From DSXH01 sp964532065 (GTDB lineage Bacteria; Bacteroidota; Ignavibacteria; Ignavibacteriales; Melioribacteraceae), in assembly GCA_964532065.1 (NCBI GenBank), contig CAZHHG010000008.1, positions 11,560-75,559 of the forward strand: DNA of 64,000 nt, given 5' to 3'. How positions within the stretch are numbered: position 1 is the stretch's first letter; every line of letters begins with the position of its first letter. A program made the position numbers and the translations under genes. The notes below the pieces were generated by a model. That model had not been told where the DNA came from, made no database searches, and worked only from the letters and a program-made list of their open reading frames with translations. Below, piece by piece: positions 36,810 to 45,664 of the stretch.

Positions 36810-39800
36810 TTATTTTACTTTTATTACTACGAATGTTACATCATCTTCGGGATCTTTATCGTTAGTCCAGCGTCTTCCCTCATCTTTCAAATGATTCACT
36901 ATCGCTTCTGGTTCAAGACCGGCAATCTGTTCAAAAGTATTTCTTGCTCTTCTGTAACTGTAAAGTTCTTCATTCTGATTTTTCAATTCAGCAAATCCGT
37001 CCGTCATCATCAATAGAGTATCTCCGCGCTCTATTCTGAATTCGTGTACATCGTAATCAACTTCCCTCATTGCCCCGAGCGGCATATTGTGAATTGCAAC
37101 TTCTTCAACAACCTGATGGTTTTTTCTGTAAATGATTAAAGGAGGCATACCTGCATTTGCAGTAATTACTCTATCGTTTCTTATCTGGACACATGCCAAT
37201 GCCATCATCAATCGGCTAAGCTGCATATCTTTTATTGCTGTACTCGCATTTTCAAAGAATGGTTTCAGTTCTTTGTTGGACCTGTCGGACATAAAAAGAG
37301 ATTTCATTATTGAGACCATCATTCCGGACATCATACCGTGTCCTGTTGCATCGCCAAGAATAACAGTTAATGTACCGTCAGGATGGACGTGGAAATCATA
37401 ATAGTCGCCCCCGACTTCTGTAGCAGTCTTCATGTAAACAGCGATATCGAGATGAGGGAGCTGAGGAATTTCTTTTGGAAGCATCGATAATTGTAAATTT
37501 CTTGCTTCTTCAAGTTCAAGAGTCTTTCTGGCACTTTCAGCCTCGGCAATCTGAGCACGCAGCTCTGCTTCTTTTAGAATTGAAGCGGCTCTTTCTCGCT
37601 TGAGCATTTTCCCTTTTTCATACTTTCTTACACCAAGCAGAATAAATCCGAAAAAGATAAAATAGGATGTATATGCCCACCACGTTTTCCAGAACGGAGG
37701 ATTGATTACAAATTCATACGAGGCTTGATTAGTTTTCATTCCGTTAGAAGTTATTCCTCTTACCAGAAAACGGTATTTACCCGGAGGAAGATTCTGGTAT
37801 TCGGTAAATGCAAGATTTGAAGGTCTGGACCATTCCTTGTCATACCCATCAAGAAAATGCTCGTACATAGTTTGACGCGGGTCTCTGTAATTTAATGCAG
37901 CATAATTAAATACAAGCGAGTTCTGTGAATAATTTAATTCTTCCGGGTAACTGTAATAATAAAGTTTATTGTTGACCGATACTGAGCTTAAATTTAAAGG
38001 GTAGTTTATATTTTCCTTTCGATTAATATAAACACCAACACCATTGTAGAGCATCACGAGATTGCCGAATCCATCCTGAATAGAGGAATAAGCGCCACCC
38101 GTTACAACATTTTCATCATCATAATAAGGCTGGAATTTATCGCCGGTTATTTTTAAAGCTCCTGATGGGAATCCGAAAAATACATTCCCCCTGGAATCAA
38201 CCATCGGATTGGATAAATTAGTTGACGGCAGTCCGTCCTTCTTTGTATAAAATTTTAAATTGATTCCGTCAAATATTACAAGTCCTCTGTTCCTTAACCG
38301 TATGTATAAATAATCACCTGCCTGAATGTTCGTATTGGTTCCGGCAACACTTGCTTCTTTTAAAATCCTGAAGTCGGCTTTTGAATCTACGCTGTCGCTG
38401 AGATTTACAAATTTTTTCCCGTTGAATACAAAAAACTTTCCGCTGGTTAGAAAGTAGATTCCGTTTTTTAATTTACCTACATAGTGGAGCTGCTCATTGG
38501 GGACATTCCATTCTTTAGGAGGCGGCTGCCAGTTTTTTCCGTCATAAATCAATATTCTGGAATTTACCGAAGAGAGCCCGCTTATCTCATTAGAGAATAT
38601 TCCGGAGAACCATAATCTTCCTTCATTATCTTCCCTTAAGTCGTAATATTGATAAGCTGTATTCGACTCTGACGGATTAAAAGGTGAATTCAGTTCAACA
38701 AATTTATCCCCGTCGAATTTTCCAAAATAAAAATCCGCTTTAATAAGCTGTTGACTTTCGGGTCTAACATAATTCTGCCAGGCATATATTTCCCCCTTGC
38801 TTGTTTCCATTACAGATGATGTATTGTAAATCTTCCGTTTATCTGAAGAGATATTTTTGAATTTTATAATCTGTTCTCCGGTGCTATTCATAATCTCCTG
38901 AGCAGTAGTAATTCCTTTTGAAGTGGCAATCCAGATTCTTTCTTTGCTATCCTGATAAAAATTGAAAGTGGTATTACCGGCAAGACCATCTTTTTCTGTA
39001 AATGACCTTAATTTCTTACCATCCCAGATATTTATTCCGGTATTATAAGAAGTTGCATAGGCAGGGTTATTACTGAATGAATAGGAGAACCAGACTAATC
39101 CCTTTTTGTCAGTAAATAAAATAGGAATACCTCCCTGTACTTGAAGCAAACCATCTTTCGCTGTGAGCATCCTTGAAGAATTTGGATAATAAAATCCCAG
39201 GCCATTACTCGTTCGCAGGATTAATCCGTCTTTGGACTCTCCTCCCGGCAGTGCAGTAAATGAATCATATTTTTCCCATTTACCGTTTTTATATGTAAAA
39301 ATCTGATCGGAATACTTTGAACTTTGCGACTGTGATTCTCCTATAGTCTGAAGTATAATAATTTCCGGAAGAAACTTACTTTCCTTAAGAACAACTGCCG
39401 ATGTAAAACGGAAATTATTTATTGAATTATCACTTGAAGAATAAAAAGCTTTAAGGATTTCTTGACTAAGGTTGGTAGGAATCCACTTCCCGTTATTAAA
39501 TTCGAATATATAATTTTTATCAAGTGTAAGTGCACTGGAAATTGAAGTACCGAATACAGCAGTGGATAATAAAATTTTATCCAATGTTTTACTGTAATGT
39601 ACAAGAATTGGAAATTGTTCTTCTTCAAATAAATTTAAGAAATCCTGATATTGATAAAATCTGGTTCCGTCATACATCAGAACGCCGGAACTCTTTTCAT
39701 CAATTTTTATTCCTCTTGTAGCTCCGGCAAAAGCAATCCATGTGTTTCCTTCCTTATCAACCGATGAAATTAAATGTTGCGGTAAAATATTTGCTCTTTG

Positions 39801-40493
39801 AAGTGAAATGCCTGAAGATTCATCAATTTTTTTGAATAGATTATTCTTATAGAGGGCTACGTAAGCACCTTCACCGGTCTGCGTGTTCCTTCCGGAAGAC
39901 GAAAAAATCAGATCTCCGTAAGGAGTTTCAATAAATCCTGTTGCATTATCCAGAGGAAAATTTAATGAATTGTAAACAGTGAATTTACCGTTTTCAAATT
40001 TTGTCAATCCGCCGTTATTTTTTTTATCAATAAATGGTGTTTCACTTCCAATCCAGATCCTCCCCTTGCTGTCTGCATCAATAAAACTAATAACCTGTCC
40101 CGGGAGACCATTAATAGAGTAACCATCATCCTTTCCGTATGTCCTGAAATTTTTACCATCGAATGTTGCAAACTTAGACGGTGATGCAAAATAAATTATA
40201 TTCTTCGCAGAATCATAATACACGTTCTGCATTTTATGAATACCGAACTCTTCGCCGACTTCCGTAAATTCATAACCGTTAAATCTGTAAGTCCCTTCTA
40301 TACCGGAGATCCATATATATCCGTCCCTGGTATGAACCACTTTAGAAATATTTGTGCTCGGGAGTCCTTCTTTATTGGTATAATTTATTATATCGGCATT
40401 TGCTTCGGTCTTAATTTTCTGCTGAGCGAAAGAGATTGATATGAAAAAAATAATTGATAAGATCGTTGTAACTGTTCTGATAGGTGTTGACAT
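36810..40493 (-). CDS. Membrane Reg_prop/Y_Y_Y sensor fused to a SpoIIE-type PP2C phosphatase
   Basis: I place the start at the ATG at 40493, where GAAAGGA precedes a signal peptide (TVTTILSIIFFISISFAQQ); this gives 1227 residues. A periplasmic two-component-regulator propeller follows (GLPSTNISKVVHTRDGYIWI, repeated ERIWIATSKGI-like blades), then a Y_Y_Y domain (LVFNYAALNYRDP, LPPGKYRFLVRG), a transmembrane helix at about 910-930 (YTSYFIFFGFILLGV), a coiled coil, and from about 985 a PP2C domain (VGGDYYDF, LGDATGHGMMSG, LMMTDGFAE). This is the layout of hybrid two-component sensors, but with a phosphatase replacing the kinase. It starts 118 bp after the upstream PP2C gene. It probably passes an external signal directly to partner switching. 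Confidence 0.93.
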   Translation of the reverse strand: MSTPIRTVTTILSIIFFISISFAQQKIKTEANADIINYTNKEGLPSTNISKVVHTRDGYIWISGIEGTYRFNGYEFTEVGEEFGIHKMQNVYYDSAKNIIYFASPSKFATFDGKNFRTYGKDDGYSINGLPGQVISFIDADSKGRIWIGSETPFIDKKNNGGLTKFENGKFTVYNSLNFPLDNATGFIETPYGDLIFSSSGRNTQTGEGAYVALYKNNLFKKIDESSGISLQRANILPQHLISSVDKEGNTWIAFAGATRGIKIDEKSSGVLMYDGTRFYQYQDFLNLFEEEQFPILVHYSKTLDKILLSTAVFGTSISSALTLDKNYIFEFNNGKWIPTNLSQEILKAFYSSSDNSINNFRFTSAVVLKESKFLPEIIILQTIGESQSQSSKYSDQIFTYKNGKWEKYDSFTALPGGESKDGLILRTSNGLGFYYPNSSRMLTAKDGLLQVQGGIPILFTDKKGLVWFSYSFSNNPAYATSYNTGINIWDGKKLRSFTEKDGLAGNTTFNFYQDSKERIWIATSKGITTAQEIMNSTGEQIIKFKNISSDKRKIYNTSSVMETSKGEIYAWQNYVRPESQQLIKADFYFGKFDGDKFVELNSPFNPSESNTAYQYYDLREDNEGRLWFSGIFSNEISGLSSVNSRILIYDGKNWQPPPKEWNVPNEQLHYVGKLKNGIYFLTSGKFFVFNGKKFVNLSDSVDSKADFRILKEASVAGTNTNIQAGDYLYIRLRNRGLVIFDGINLKFYTKKDGLPSTNLSNPMVDSRGNVFFGFPSGALKITGDKFQPYYDDENVVTGGAYSSIQDGFGNLVMLYNGVGVYINRKENINYPLNLSSVSVNNKLYYYSYPEELNYSQNSLVFNYAALNYRDPRQTMYEHFLDGYDKEWSRPSNLAFTEYQNLPPGKYRFLVRGITSNGMKTNQASYEFVINPPFWKTWWAYTSYFIFFGFILLGVRKYEKGKMLKRERAASILKEAELRAQIAEAESARKTLELEEARNLQLSMLPKEIPQLPHLDIAVYMKTATEVGGDYYDFHVHPDGTLTVILGDATGHGMMSGMMVSIMKSLFMSDRSNKELKPFFENASTAIKDMQLSRLMMALACVQIRNDRVITANAGMPPLIIYRKNHQVVEEVAIHNMPLGAMREVDYDVHEFRIERGDTLLMMTDGFAELKNQNEELYSYRRARNTFEQIAGLEPEAIVNHLKDEGRRWTNDKDPEDDVTFVVIKVK

Positions 40494-40611
40494 AATATCA
40501 ATCCTTTCGTAATGATATGTTTTACTGAATTCCCCCGGATTTTTTACTAACTTCTTATAAACATTCTTATACTTTAGTGAATACGATGTCTTATTATTGT
40601 CCAAAAAATTT

Positions 40612-42228
40612 TTACTGCTTTCTTATCAGATAAAGTGCAGTAATATCATCACTCTGCGGTGTATCCCCGGTAAAGCTTTTCAAATCTGAAACAAGATTAT
40701 TTATAAACAGAGAAGCATCCAGAAAGCAATTATCAACACAAAACTTTTCGAGCCGGGCATCTGAGAATTCCTCTTCGTTTTCATTCATAGCTTCGGGAAT
40801 TCCATCGGTGAACAACAAAATCCTCTCCCCCCTTTCGAGTGTTACTTTTTCACTCATAAACGGGAGGCCTAAATCAAACATTCCAAATGCAACGCCCCCA
40901 GCTTCAATTTTCTTCAAGACTTTGTTCTTTTTTAATATCAGCGAAGGATTGTGACCAGCATTAATGATATTGATTTCACCCGTTTGCGGATCCAGTAAGG
41001 AGATAAAACAGGTAATAAACTTATCGGAAGGAGTTGACCGGAAGATCAGTTTATTAATTTTAACAGCGAGTTCATCAAGAGGAATATTCATTTCAAGATA
41101 GGCGTGAAGCGAAGCGCTCAGGGTGCTTACAAGCAGGGATGCCGGCACTCCTTTTCCTGTTACGTCAGCAATTATTAAAGCTATCTTTCCGTTGCTAAGC
41201 AATCTGCAGTCGTAATAGTCACCTCCGACTTCTTTGGAAGGGATATTAATTCCGGCAATATCGTATCCGTCTATTGCGGGAAGGGTTTCTGGAATAATTT
41301 TCTTCTGAATATCCGAAGCAACAGACAATTCCTTTTTCAGCATTTCGTTTTCAAGGGCTTCTTTGTGCAGCTCTCTGTTTTCTACAGCGCCGTAAACCTG
41401 TCGTGCAAATGCAGATAATAGAATTTTATCTGTCTCATCAAATTTTGTAAATCCGTTTCTGCTTTCTTTGTCAATTAAAATAACATTATAAGTGAGACCC
41501 CTGTACTCTACAGTTGTTTCTATCTTATCTTCCGACTTCAAGGCTTCTATAACATCTATATTATTCGGTATCTTCAATGTAGAAACATTTCTATTGTCGA
41601 GATCAATCCTTATTAATCCTTTAGAGGCATTTGTTAGTGCAACCGCTCTTTCTAACGCCAGCTCCAGCAGCATTGTATTGTTCTCAAGTTTGGAAATTTC
41701 AATACCTGTATCTACAAGACTGTTAAGCTGAAGAACCTTGTGGTTAAGTGAAAAAATAAGATTCTTCTCTTTAATGTGTGCCAGATAGGATTCGTATGCA
41801 GTACAGAGTAACCGGGCAAAGATCTGAAGTGTAATTGAATCAAGACTGCTGAACGAGGTCCGGTCAATCTTGTTTCCTATTATTAAGCCGAAGCTGGAGT
41901 TGTTGCTGCACCGTATTGTTGAATAGACTTTATATTCTTTATCATTATCAATGTTAATGTGAAATGAATCTGAGGATACGAGAAATTCCCGGTATTGAAT
42001 GCTTCCGGTATTTGAAATAAAAAGAGAATCCCAAATACTGCTGATATCTTTTTTATGGAAGAGATTAATATCGGTTGCAAGAAGATTACCTCTAAGAAGA
42101 TGAACGAAATGGGCGCCGATTTCTTCAAGGTTTTTTGATTCGGCAAGTATTCCGAACCCTTCCTGAAAAGAACTTACCTGATAAATCAGTTTATCTATAA
42201 ACTTGCTGCTGAAAGCGCCATCATTCAT
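40612..42228 (-). CDS. PP2C phosphatase with N-terminal GAF-like sensor regions
   Basis: This 538-residue cytosolic protein has two sensor-like regions (about 1-160 and 170-285, the second with ALTNASKGLIRIDLDNR and ILLSAFARQVYGAVENRE, which is GAF-like). A helix with VASDIQKKIIPETLPAIDGY leads into the PP2C domain from about 300 (VGGDYYDC, IADVTGKGVPASLL, NAGHNPSLIL, LLFTDGIPE). It differs from the three other phosphatases in having DVTGKG in place of DATGHG, the form seen in RsbU/RsbP. It follows the RsbW-like kinase and STAS genes by 30 bp, so it is the closest phosphatase to the core switch. Confidence 0.93.
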   Translation of the reverse strand: MNDGAFSSKFIDKLIYQVSSFQEGFGILAESKNLEEIGAHFVHLLRGNLLATDINLFHKKDISSIWDSLFISNTGSIQYREFLVSSDSFHINIDNDKEYKVYSTIRCSNNSSFGLIIGNKIDRTSFSSLDSITLQIFARLLCTAYESYLAHIKEKNLIFSLNHKVLQLNSLVDTGIEISKLENNTMLLELALERAVALTNASKGLIRIDLDNRNVSTLKIPNNIDVIEALKSEDKIETTVEYRGLTYNVILIDKESRNGFTKFDETDKILLSAFARQVYGAVENRELHKEALENEMLKKELSVASDIQKKIIPETLPAIDGYDIAGINIPSKEVGGDYYDCRLLSNGKIALIIADVTGKGVPASLLVSTLSASLHAYLEMNIPLDELAVKINKLIFRSTPSDKFITCFISLLDPQTGEINIINAGHNPSLILKKNKVLKKIEAGGVAFGMFDLGLPFMSEKVTLERGERILLFTDGIPEAMNENEEEFSDARLEKFCVDNCFLDASLFINNLVSDLKSFTGDTPQSDDITALYLIRKQ

Positions 42229-42258
42229 TTAATCAGATTCCTGAAACCGGCCGGAGTA

Positions 42259-42615
42259 TTATTGTTTAGTTTCAAAGAGTTTAATACCATCTTCTACGGT
42301 ATCAGCTTTCAAAGCATATTGAAAAAGTCCCATAATAGTGAATGTTTTATCGATTGATGAATCGAGATTGGTAAAAACCAGTTTCCCATTTGAATCATTT
42401 AATTTCTCAATAACTTCTATAAGGAAAGAGATGCCGATTGAATTAATAACTTTTGAGTCGGCTAAATTCATAACATAATTATTTATTCCCTTACTGTAAT
42501 GAGTATTAAATTCCTCAATAATTTTTTGTCCCCCGAGATTATTTATATAACCGGAAGTAGTAATAACAGTACATTCATTTTTCACTTCCGCATTTAATTT
42601 AAATTCAGAAACCAT
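42259..42615 (-). CDS. STAS-domain anti-sigma factor antagonist
   Basis: This 118-residue single STAS domain has a candidate phosphorylation serine S59 in KVINSIGISFLIEVI, followed by NGKLVFTNL. The sequence is only distantly related to the STAS gene at the other end of the cluster, so the two are not a recent duplication. It lies 10 bp after the RsbW-like kinase gene and 30 bp before a PP2C gene, the standard RsbW-RsbV-RsbU core arrangement. It is expected to be phosphorylated by the kinase and reactivated by a phosphatase. Confidence 0.9.
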   Translation of the reverse strand: MVSEFKLNAEVKNECTVITTSGYINNLGGQKIIEEFNTHYSKGINNYVMNLADSKVINSIGISFLIEVIEKLNDSNGKLVFTNLDSSIDKTFTIMGLFQYALKADTVEDGIKLFETKQ

Positions 42616-42625
42616 TTATTTATCC

Positions 42626-43042
42626 TCACACTAAATTTTTTATAATTGTTATTTTAGTTCCGTGATCATTTGATTCAATAAGGAAATCATCGGACATAGA
42701 TTTCATCAGTTTTAATCCCCATCCTCTTTTATTACTGCTATGAAGTTTGGAATCGATGTCCGGATTAGCAACATCCGAGGGTTTAAATCCCTTTCCAAAA
42801 TCCGTGACAAGTATAATCAGCTTTTCTTTAGTCATGGTAAATTCAACATTAACGTACGGATTGCCGGAACCCGAGTGCTCAAGACCATTAATAATTGCTT
42901 CAGTAACAATTATTCTGGCTTCACCTATTTTTTCATCTGAAATGCCGAGATGCCTGCCCATTCTTTCAAGACCTTCCAACGCAACAAGTTCTATATCATT
43001 AACCTGTGGAAGTTTGATTTCCAGTTTGATATTGTTATCCAT
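42626..43042 (-). CDS. RsbW-like serine kinase / anti-sigma factor
   Basis: This 138-residue protein has a single HATPase_c_2 domain with an N-box (EAIINGLEHSG), a G1 box (VTDFGKGF) and a G2 box (KRGWGLKLMKSM). The size and motifs match RsbW/SpoIIAB kinases. These phosphorylate STAS antagonists and otherwise bind a sigma factor or another output protein. It is the first gene of the signalling cluster and its only such kinase, and no sigma factor gene is present within the window. A TATAAT sequence is visible at 43060-43065, but no convincing -35 box. Confidence 0.93.
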   Translation of the reverse strand: MDNNIKLEIKLPQVNDIELVALEGLERMGRHLGISDEKIGEARIIVTEAIINGLEHSGSGNPYVNVEFTMTKEKLIILVTDFGKGFKPSDVANPDIDSKLHSSNKRGWGLKLMKSMSDDFLIESNDHGTKITIIKNLV

Positions 43043-43599
43043 ATTATTCGCTCGTTATGATTATAATTTAAAGTTGACAGATTCATTAAATATGGCGATG
43101 AAGTTAATTATTTTTGACAACATATCCACTTTATTCTTTTTTTTATTCGTGAAGTACGGCATCCTTTTATCGTATTATGTTCTTTTTGTTTAATGGAAGA
43201 GGAACCGATTAGCTGGTCGCTTGAGTGAAAAAATAACCAGGGAATAGAAAGCTAACAGCCGGAAAACAGAGCTTTAGTGTTGCTGTTTCACTACCTGACT
43301 AGTAAAAGAATTTGGACCCACGCAGGAAAACTAAAAGAAAGCCAGAATGCCAAGCATTCTATTTTTTATATTCTCAATTACAAAAAGGAATTTCCGGAAT
43401 TCAGAAATTATATAGCTTTTTCTACCTTTTAAAGTCTTATCAAGAAATTGAACCATGTACTCCATTGTTTTGGCGAACCATGGATGAAAAAGCCAGAAAG
43501 GAATGGGAGTACTGACCTGCCCCAATAAGATGTACCAGTATATATTTTCTTGTAAGTTCTTTTTCCTAAAATCACATGGGACCTTTTATACAATTGATT
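43043..43599. other. Intergenic region upstream of the signalling cluster
   Basis: This gene-free region of 557 bp separates the RsbW-like gene from the sulfatase maturase. It should hold the promoter of the long signalling operon, and a possible -10 box (43060-43065) is the only element I can point to. Two short opposing reading frames at 43312-43525 have weak support. The region is AT-rich with no recognised RNA. Confidence 0.55.
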
Positions 43600-44910
43600 T
43601 TATTTTCTTTTTTTCATGCAACAACTTTTAAATTTCGCACCGCTACCGCACGGACAATCTTCATTTCTTCCGACATTAAAGCTCGGGAATCCTTCATCCT
43701 TCTCCCGGGCCCATTCCATTACAATAGCCGGCGACCTGTGATTATACAGTTCATTTGCCATTAATTTCATATAAGGATTTATATAATGGAAAAATTGCTT
43801 GTATCCTTCACAGAGATAGTTGAGGCCTTCTTCGCCTTCGGGTGTTTTTATGAACCGGTGCTTAGGGCATTCGCCATTGCAGGCGAATCTAACATCGCAT
43901 TGAAGACAATATTTTGGAAGCTTATCCGCTTTATCCATACCGAATTTAATTTCCTGGGGTGAATCGACTAGTGAAGCAAGTGAAGATTCCATTATATTGC
44001 CAAGTCTATTTTCAGGATAGACAAAATGGTCGCATGAGTAGATATCTCCGTTATGTTCAATGGCCATTGCTCTTCCGCAAGTTTTATTGAAAACGCAAAG
44101 CGATTGCGTTTTTCCGAACCAGCTTTCGAGAGCGACCTCGAATATCTGAACAAATTGTTTCCCGACATCATTTCTTACCCATTCATCGAAGACCGCAATA
44201 AGGAATTTTCCGTACTGACCGGATTCCACAGACCAGTCAGCAAGTTCAGAGTCTCCGGAATAATCCGGAGAAACAAGTTCAAGACTATCAGAAGTAACTG
44301 CAGCGGCCTTTCTCTCAACGATCGGAATAAACTGCATATATACGCTTCCAATCTCTTTAAGGAAATTATAAACCTCCAGCGGTTTATATGAATTGATCCT
44401 GTTTATGCAGATAAGCGTATTGAACTCGACACCATGCTTCTTCAAAAATCCCAGGCCAGCCATTACTTCATCAAAAGTAGGTTTCTTATTCTTATGAACT
44501 CTATAGTAATCATGCAGTTCGGCCGGTCCGTCTATTGAAAGCCCGATAAGGAAATTATTTTTTGCAAAAAAATCCGCCCATTCATCATTAAGCAAAACGC
44601 CGTTAGTCTGAAACGAATTGTTGATTTTTTTCCCATTCGCAAATTTATTCTGAATTTCAACTACTCTTCTGAAATAATCTACGCCCAACATGGTTGGTTC
44701 GCCCCCCTGCCATCCGAAATTGATTTCCGGAACTGCCTGGACTTCGATATACTGCCTGATGAAGTTCTCAAGAACCTCATCGCTCATTTTCCAATCCTTT
44801 GATCCCGGGAATAATTTTTCCTTTTCTAAATAAAAGCAATAAGTGCAATCAAGATTGCAAATAGGTCCAATTGGTTTTGCGAGAAGATGAAAGGAATCAG
44901 AAAATTTCAT
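43600..44910 (-). CDS. Anaerobic sulfatase-maturase-like radical SAM enzyme (anSME)
   Basis: This 436-residue protein has the radical SAM motif C-x3-C-x2-C (CNLDCTYCFY, C18/C22/C25) near the N-terminus. The anSME signature GWQGGEPTMLG follows, and then SPASM-type cysteine clusters (SLCVFNKTCGRA, CDHFVYP, YCLQCDVRFACNGECPKHR). A C-terminal SEC-C zinc motif ends it (CPCGSGAKFKSCC). anSMEs convert a Cys or Ser in sulfatases to formylglycine. No sulfatase gene is visible in this window, so its substrate must lie elsewhere. It is transcribed on the minus strand towards the signalling cluster, with more than 550 bp in between, and so is probably separate from it. Confidence 0.93.
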   Translation of the reverse strand: MKFSDSFHLLAKPIGPICNLDCTYCFYLEKEKLFPGSKDWKMSDEVLENFIRQYIEVQAVPEINFGWQGGEPTMLGVDYFRRVVEIQNKFANGKKINNSFQTNGVLLNDEWADFFAKNNFLIGLSIDGPAELHDYYRVHKNKKPTFDEVMAGLGFLKKHGVEFNTLICINRINSYKPLEVYNFLKEIGSVYMQFIPIVERKAAAVTSDSLELVSPDYSGDSELADWSVESGQYGKFLIAVFDEWVRNDVGKQFVQIFEVALESWFGKTQSLCVFNKTCGRAMAIEHNGDIYSCDHFVYPENRLGNIMESSLASLVDSPQEIKFGMDKADKLPKYCLQCDVRFACNGECPKHRFIKTPEGEEGLNYLCEGYKQFFHYINPYMKLMANELYNHRSPAIVMEWAREKDEGFPSFNVGRNEDCPCGSGAKFKSCCMKKRK

Positions 44911-45249
44911 TTTATATTCTTTCTATATTGTTTATAACTATAAAACAGTATTCCATTCATTAATAAAATACTTTAATCAAATTAATTCTTCCATTGATAT
45001 TAAAAAAGAAATTTCATCCACTAAATAGTTTCTATTAAAATAATATCCCGACTGTTTTGCTACCAATCCTCATTTCACGAATATTAAATGCATGTCTATT
45101 AGAAACCTATCATAAAATCTTCCCTGATGCTGTGGAATGTTATTAAAAAATTCAGAAGTCCAGTATTTGCTAATACTGTGTGCAGAGAATAGGATAATCG
45201 TTTGAATAGTCAATGGATAACATAAAAATAACCGGTGCATAAATAGTAT

Positions 45250-45300
45250 TGGGGAGAGTTAGGAATTAACCTAGCTGACCCCATGTGGCGAGGTACTAAA
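45250..45300. repeat. Imperfect hairpin repeat related to 23559-23608
   Basis: GGGG at 45251 and CCCC at 45279 flank a shorter TTAGG/CCTA arm pair. The block GAATTAACCTAGCTGACC followed by TGTGGCGAGGTA resembles GATTAACTTAGTTGACC followed by TGTGAGGAGATA at 23571-23602, about three quarters identical by eye. The order of this block and the hairpin repeat is reversed between the two loci. Confidence 0.5.
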
Positions 45301-45317
45301 ACATTAATTGCCCTGCC

Positions 45318-45447
45318 GCTTCACGGCAAAGTATTTTTATTCGTCTTCTAGAATCATGCTATAAACGCCTGATAAAAAAAATGCCCCGAATAATCGGGGC
45401 ATTTAATGTTTTGCGGACTTGTCCGCCACTGGCGGAGAGTCAGGGAT
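45318..45447. repeat. Dispersed repeat, copy 2 (partner at 23464-23574)
   Basis: The block begins with GCTTCACGGCAAAGTATTTT, differing by one base from the other copy over those 20 bases. It carries the identical CCCCGAATAATCGGGG core followed by a TTTTGC segment. An extra GCGGAC/GTCCGC hairpin and the tRNA-Ser 3' end follow. It lies at the 3' end of the minus-strand gene group, like copy 1. Confidence 0.65.
45381..45402 (-). terminator. Intrinsic terminator downstream of the DUF4386 gene
   Basis: ATGCCCCGA and TCGGGGCAT form a strong stem, and on the minus strand it is followed by eight Ts. It lies 263 bp after the DUF4386 stop and would end the transcript of the tRNA-flanked gene group. 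Confidence 0.78.
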
Positions 45448-45450
45448 TCG
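45428..45450 (-). repeat. 23-bp duplicate of the tRNA-Ser 3' end (possible att site)
   Basis: These 23 bp are identical to 49315-49337, the CCA end, acceptor arm and part of the T arm of the intact tRNA-Ser, in the same orientation. The match stops at 45451, where TT replaces AA. The rest of the tRNA is absent, so this is a fragment, not a second gene. Confidence 0.8.
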
Positions 45451-45664
45451 TTGCCCGGGAGAAAATACTGTGAATTTAGATTACAAACGTAACTTTGCAG
45501 AATGTTGTGACTACTTTGTGACGGAGACATTTCCAATTACACAGACTATACATTATGCATCCCCTCTCCTATGTCAGTTTATATAACAATTTTAGATCTG
45601 GATTGAATAAAGTTACAAGCGGTTTTATACACCCTATAAATCTATTATTAAATAATTATTATTC

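Larger units (their letters stand above)
44911..45664. other. Intergenic region with repeats, a terminator and a tRNA 3'-end copy
   Basis: No gene is supported in these 754 bp. The left third is AT-rich and featureless by eye. From 45250 the stretch holds an imperfect hairpin (45250-45300), a repeat related to 23464-23574, a strong terminator (45381-45402) and a 23-bp exact copy of the tRNA-Ser 3' end (45428-45450). Confidence 0.65.

Noticed and set aside
40494..40604. N-terminal extension of the Reg_prop-PP2C protein upstream of 40493
   Set aside because: The extension has no export signal, whereas the ATG at 40493 has a ribosome binding site and starts a signal peptide.
25799..43042. Sporulation genes, because of the SpoIIE and SpoIIAA/SpoIIAB relatives
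   Set aside because: These families serve general partner switching in many non-sporulating bacteria and no sporulation-specific gene is present.
43312..43525. Two short opposing reading frames in the region upstream of the signalling cluster
   Set aside because: Both strands are open, neither has a clear ribosome binding site and neither resembles a known family, so they are not supported as genes; a decayed gene remains possible.
45428..45450. A second complete tRNA-Ser gene
   Set aside because: Only the 3' terminal 23 bases match; the anticodon arm, D arm and 5' acceptor strand are missing.
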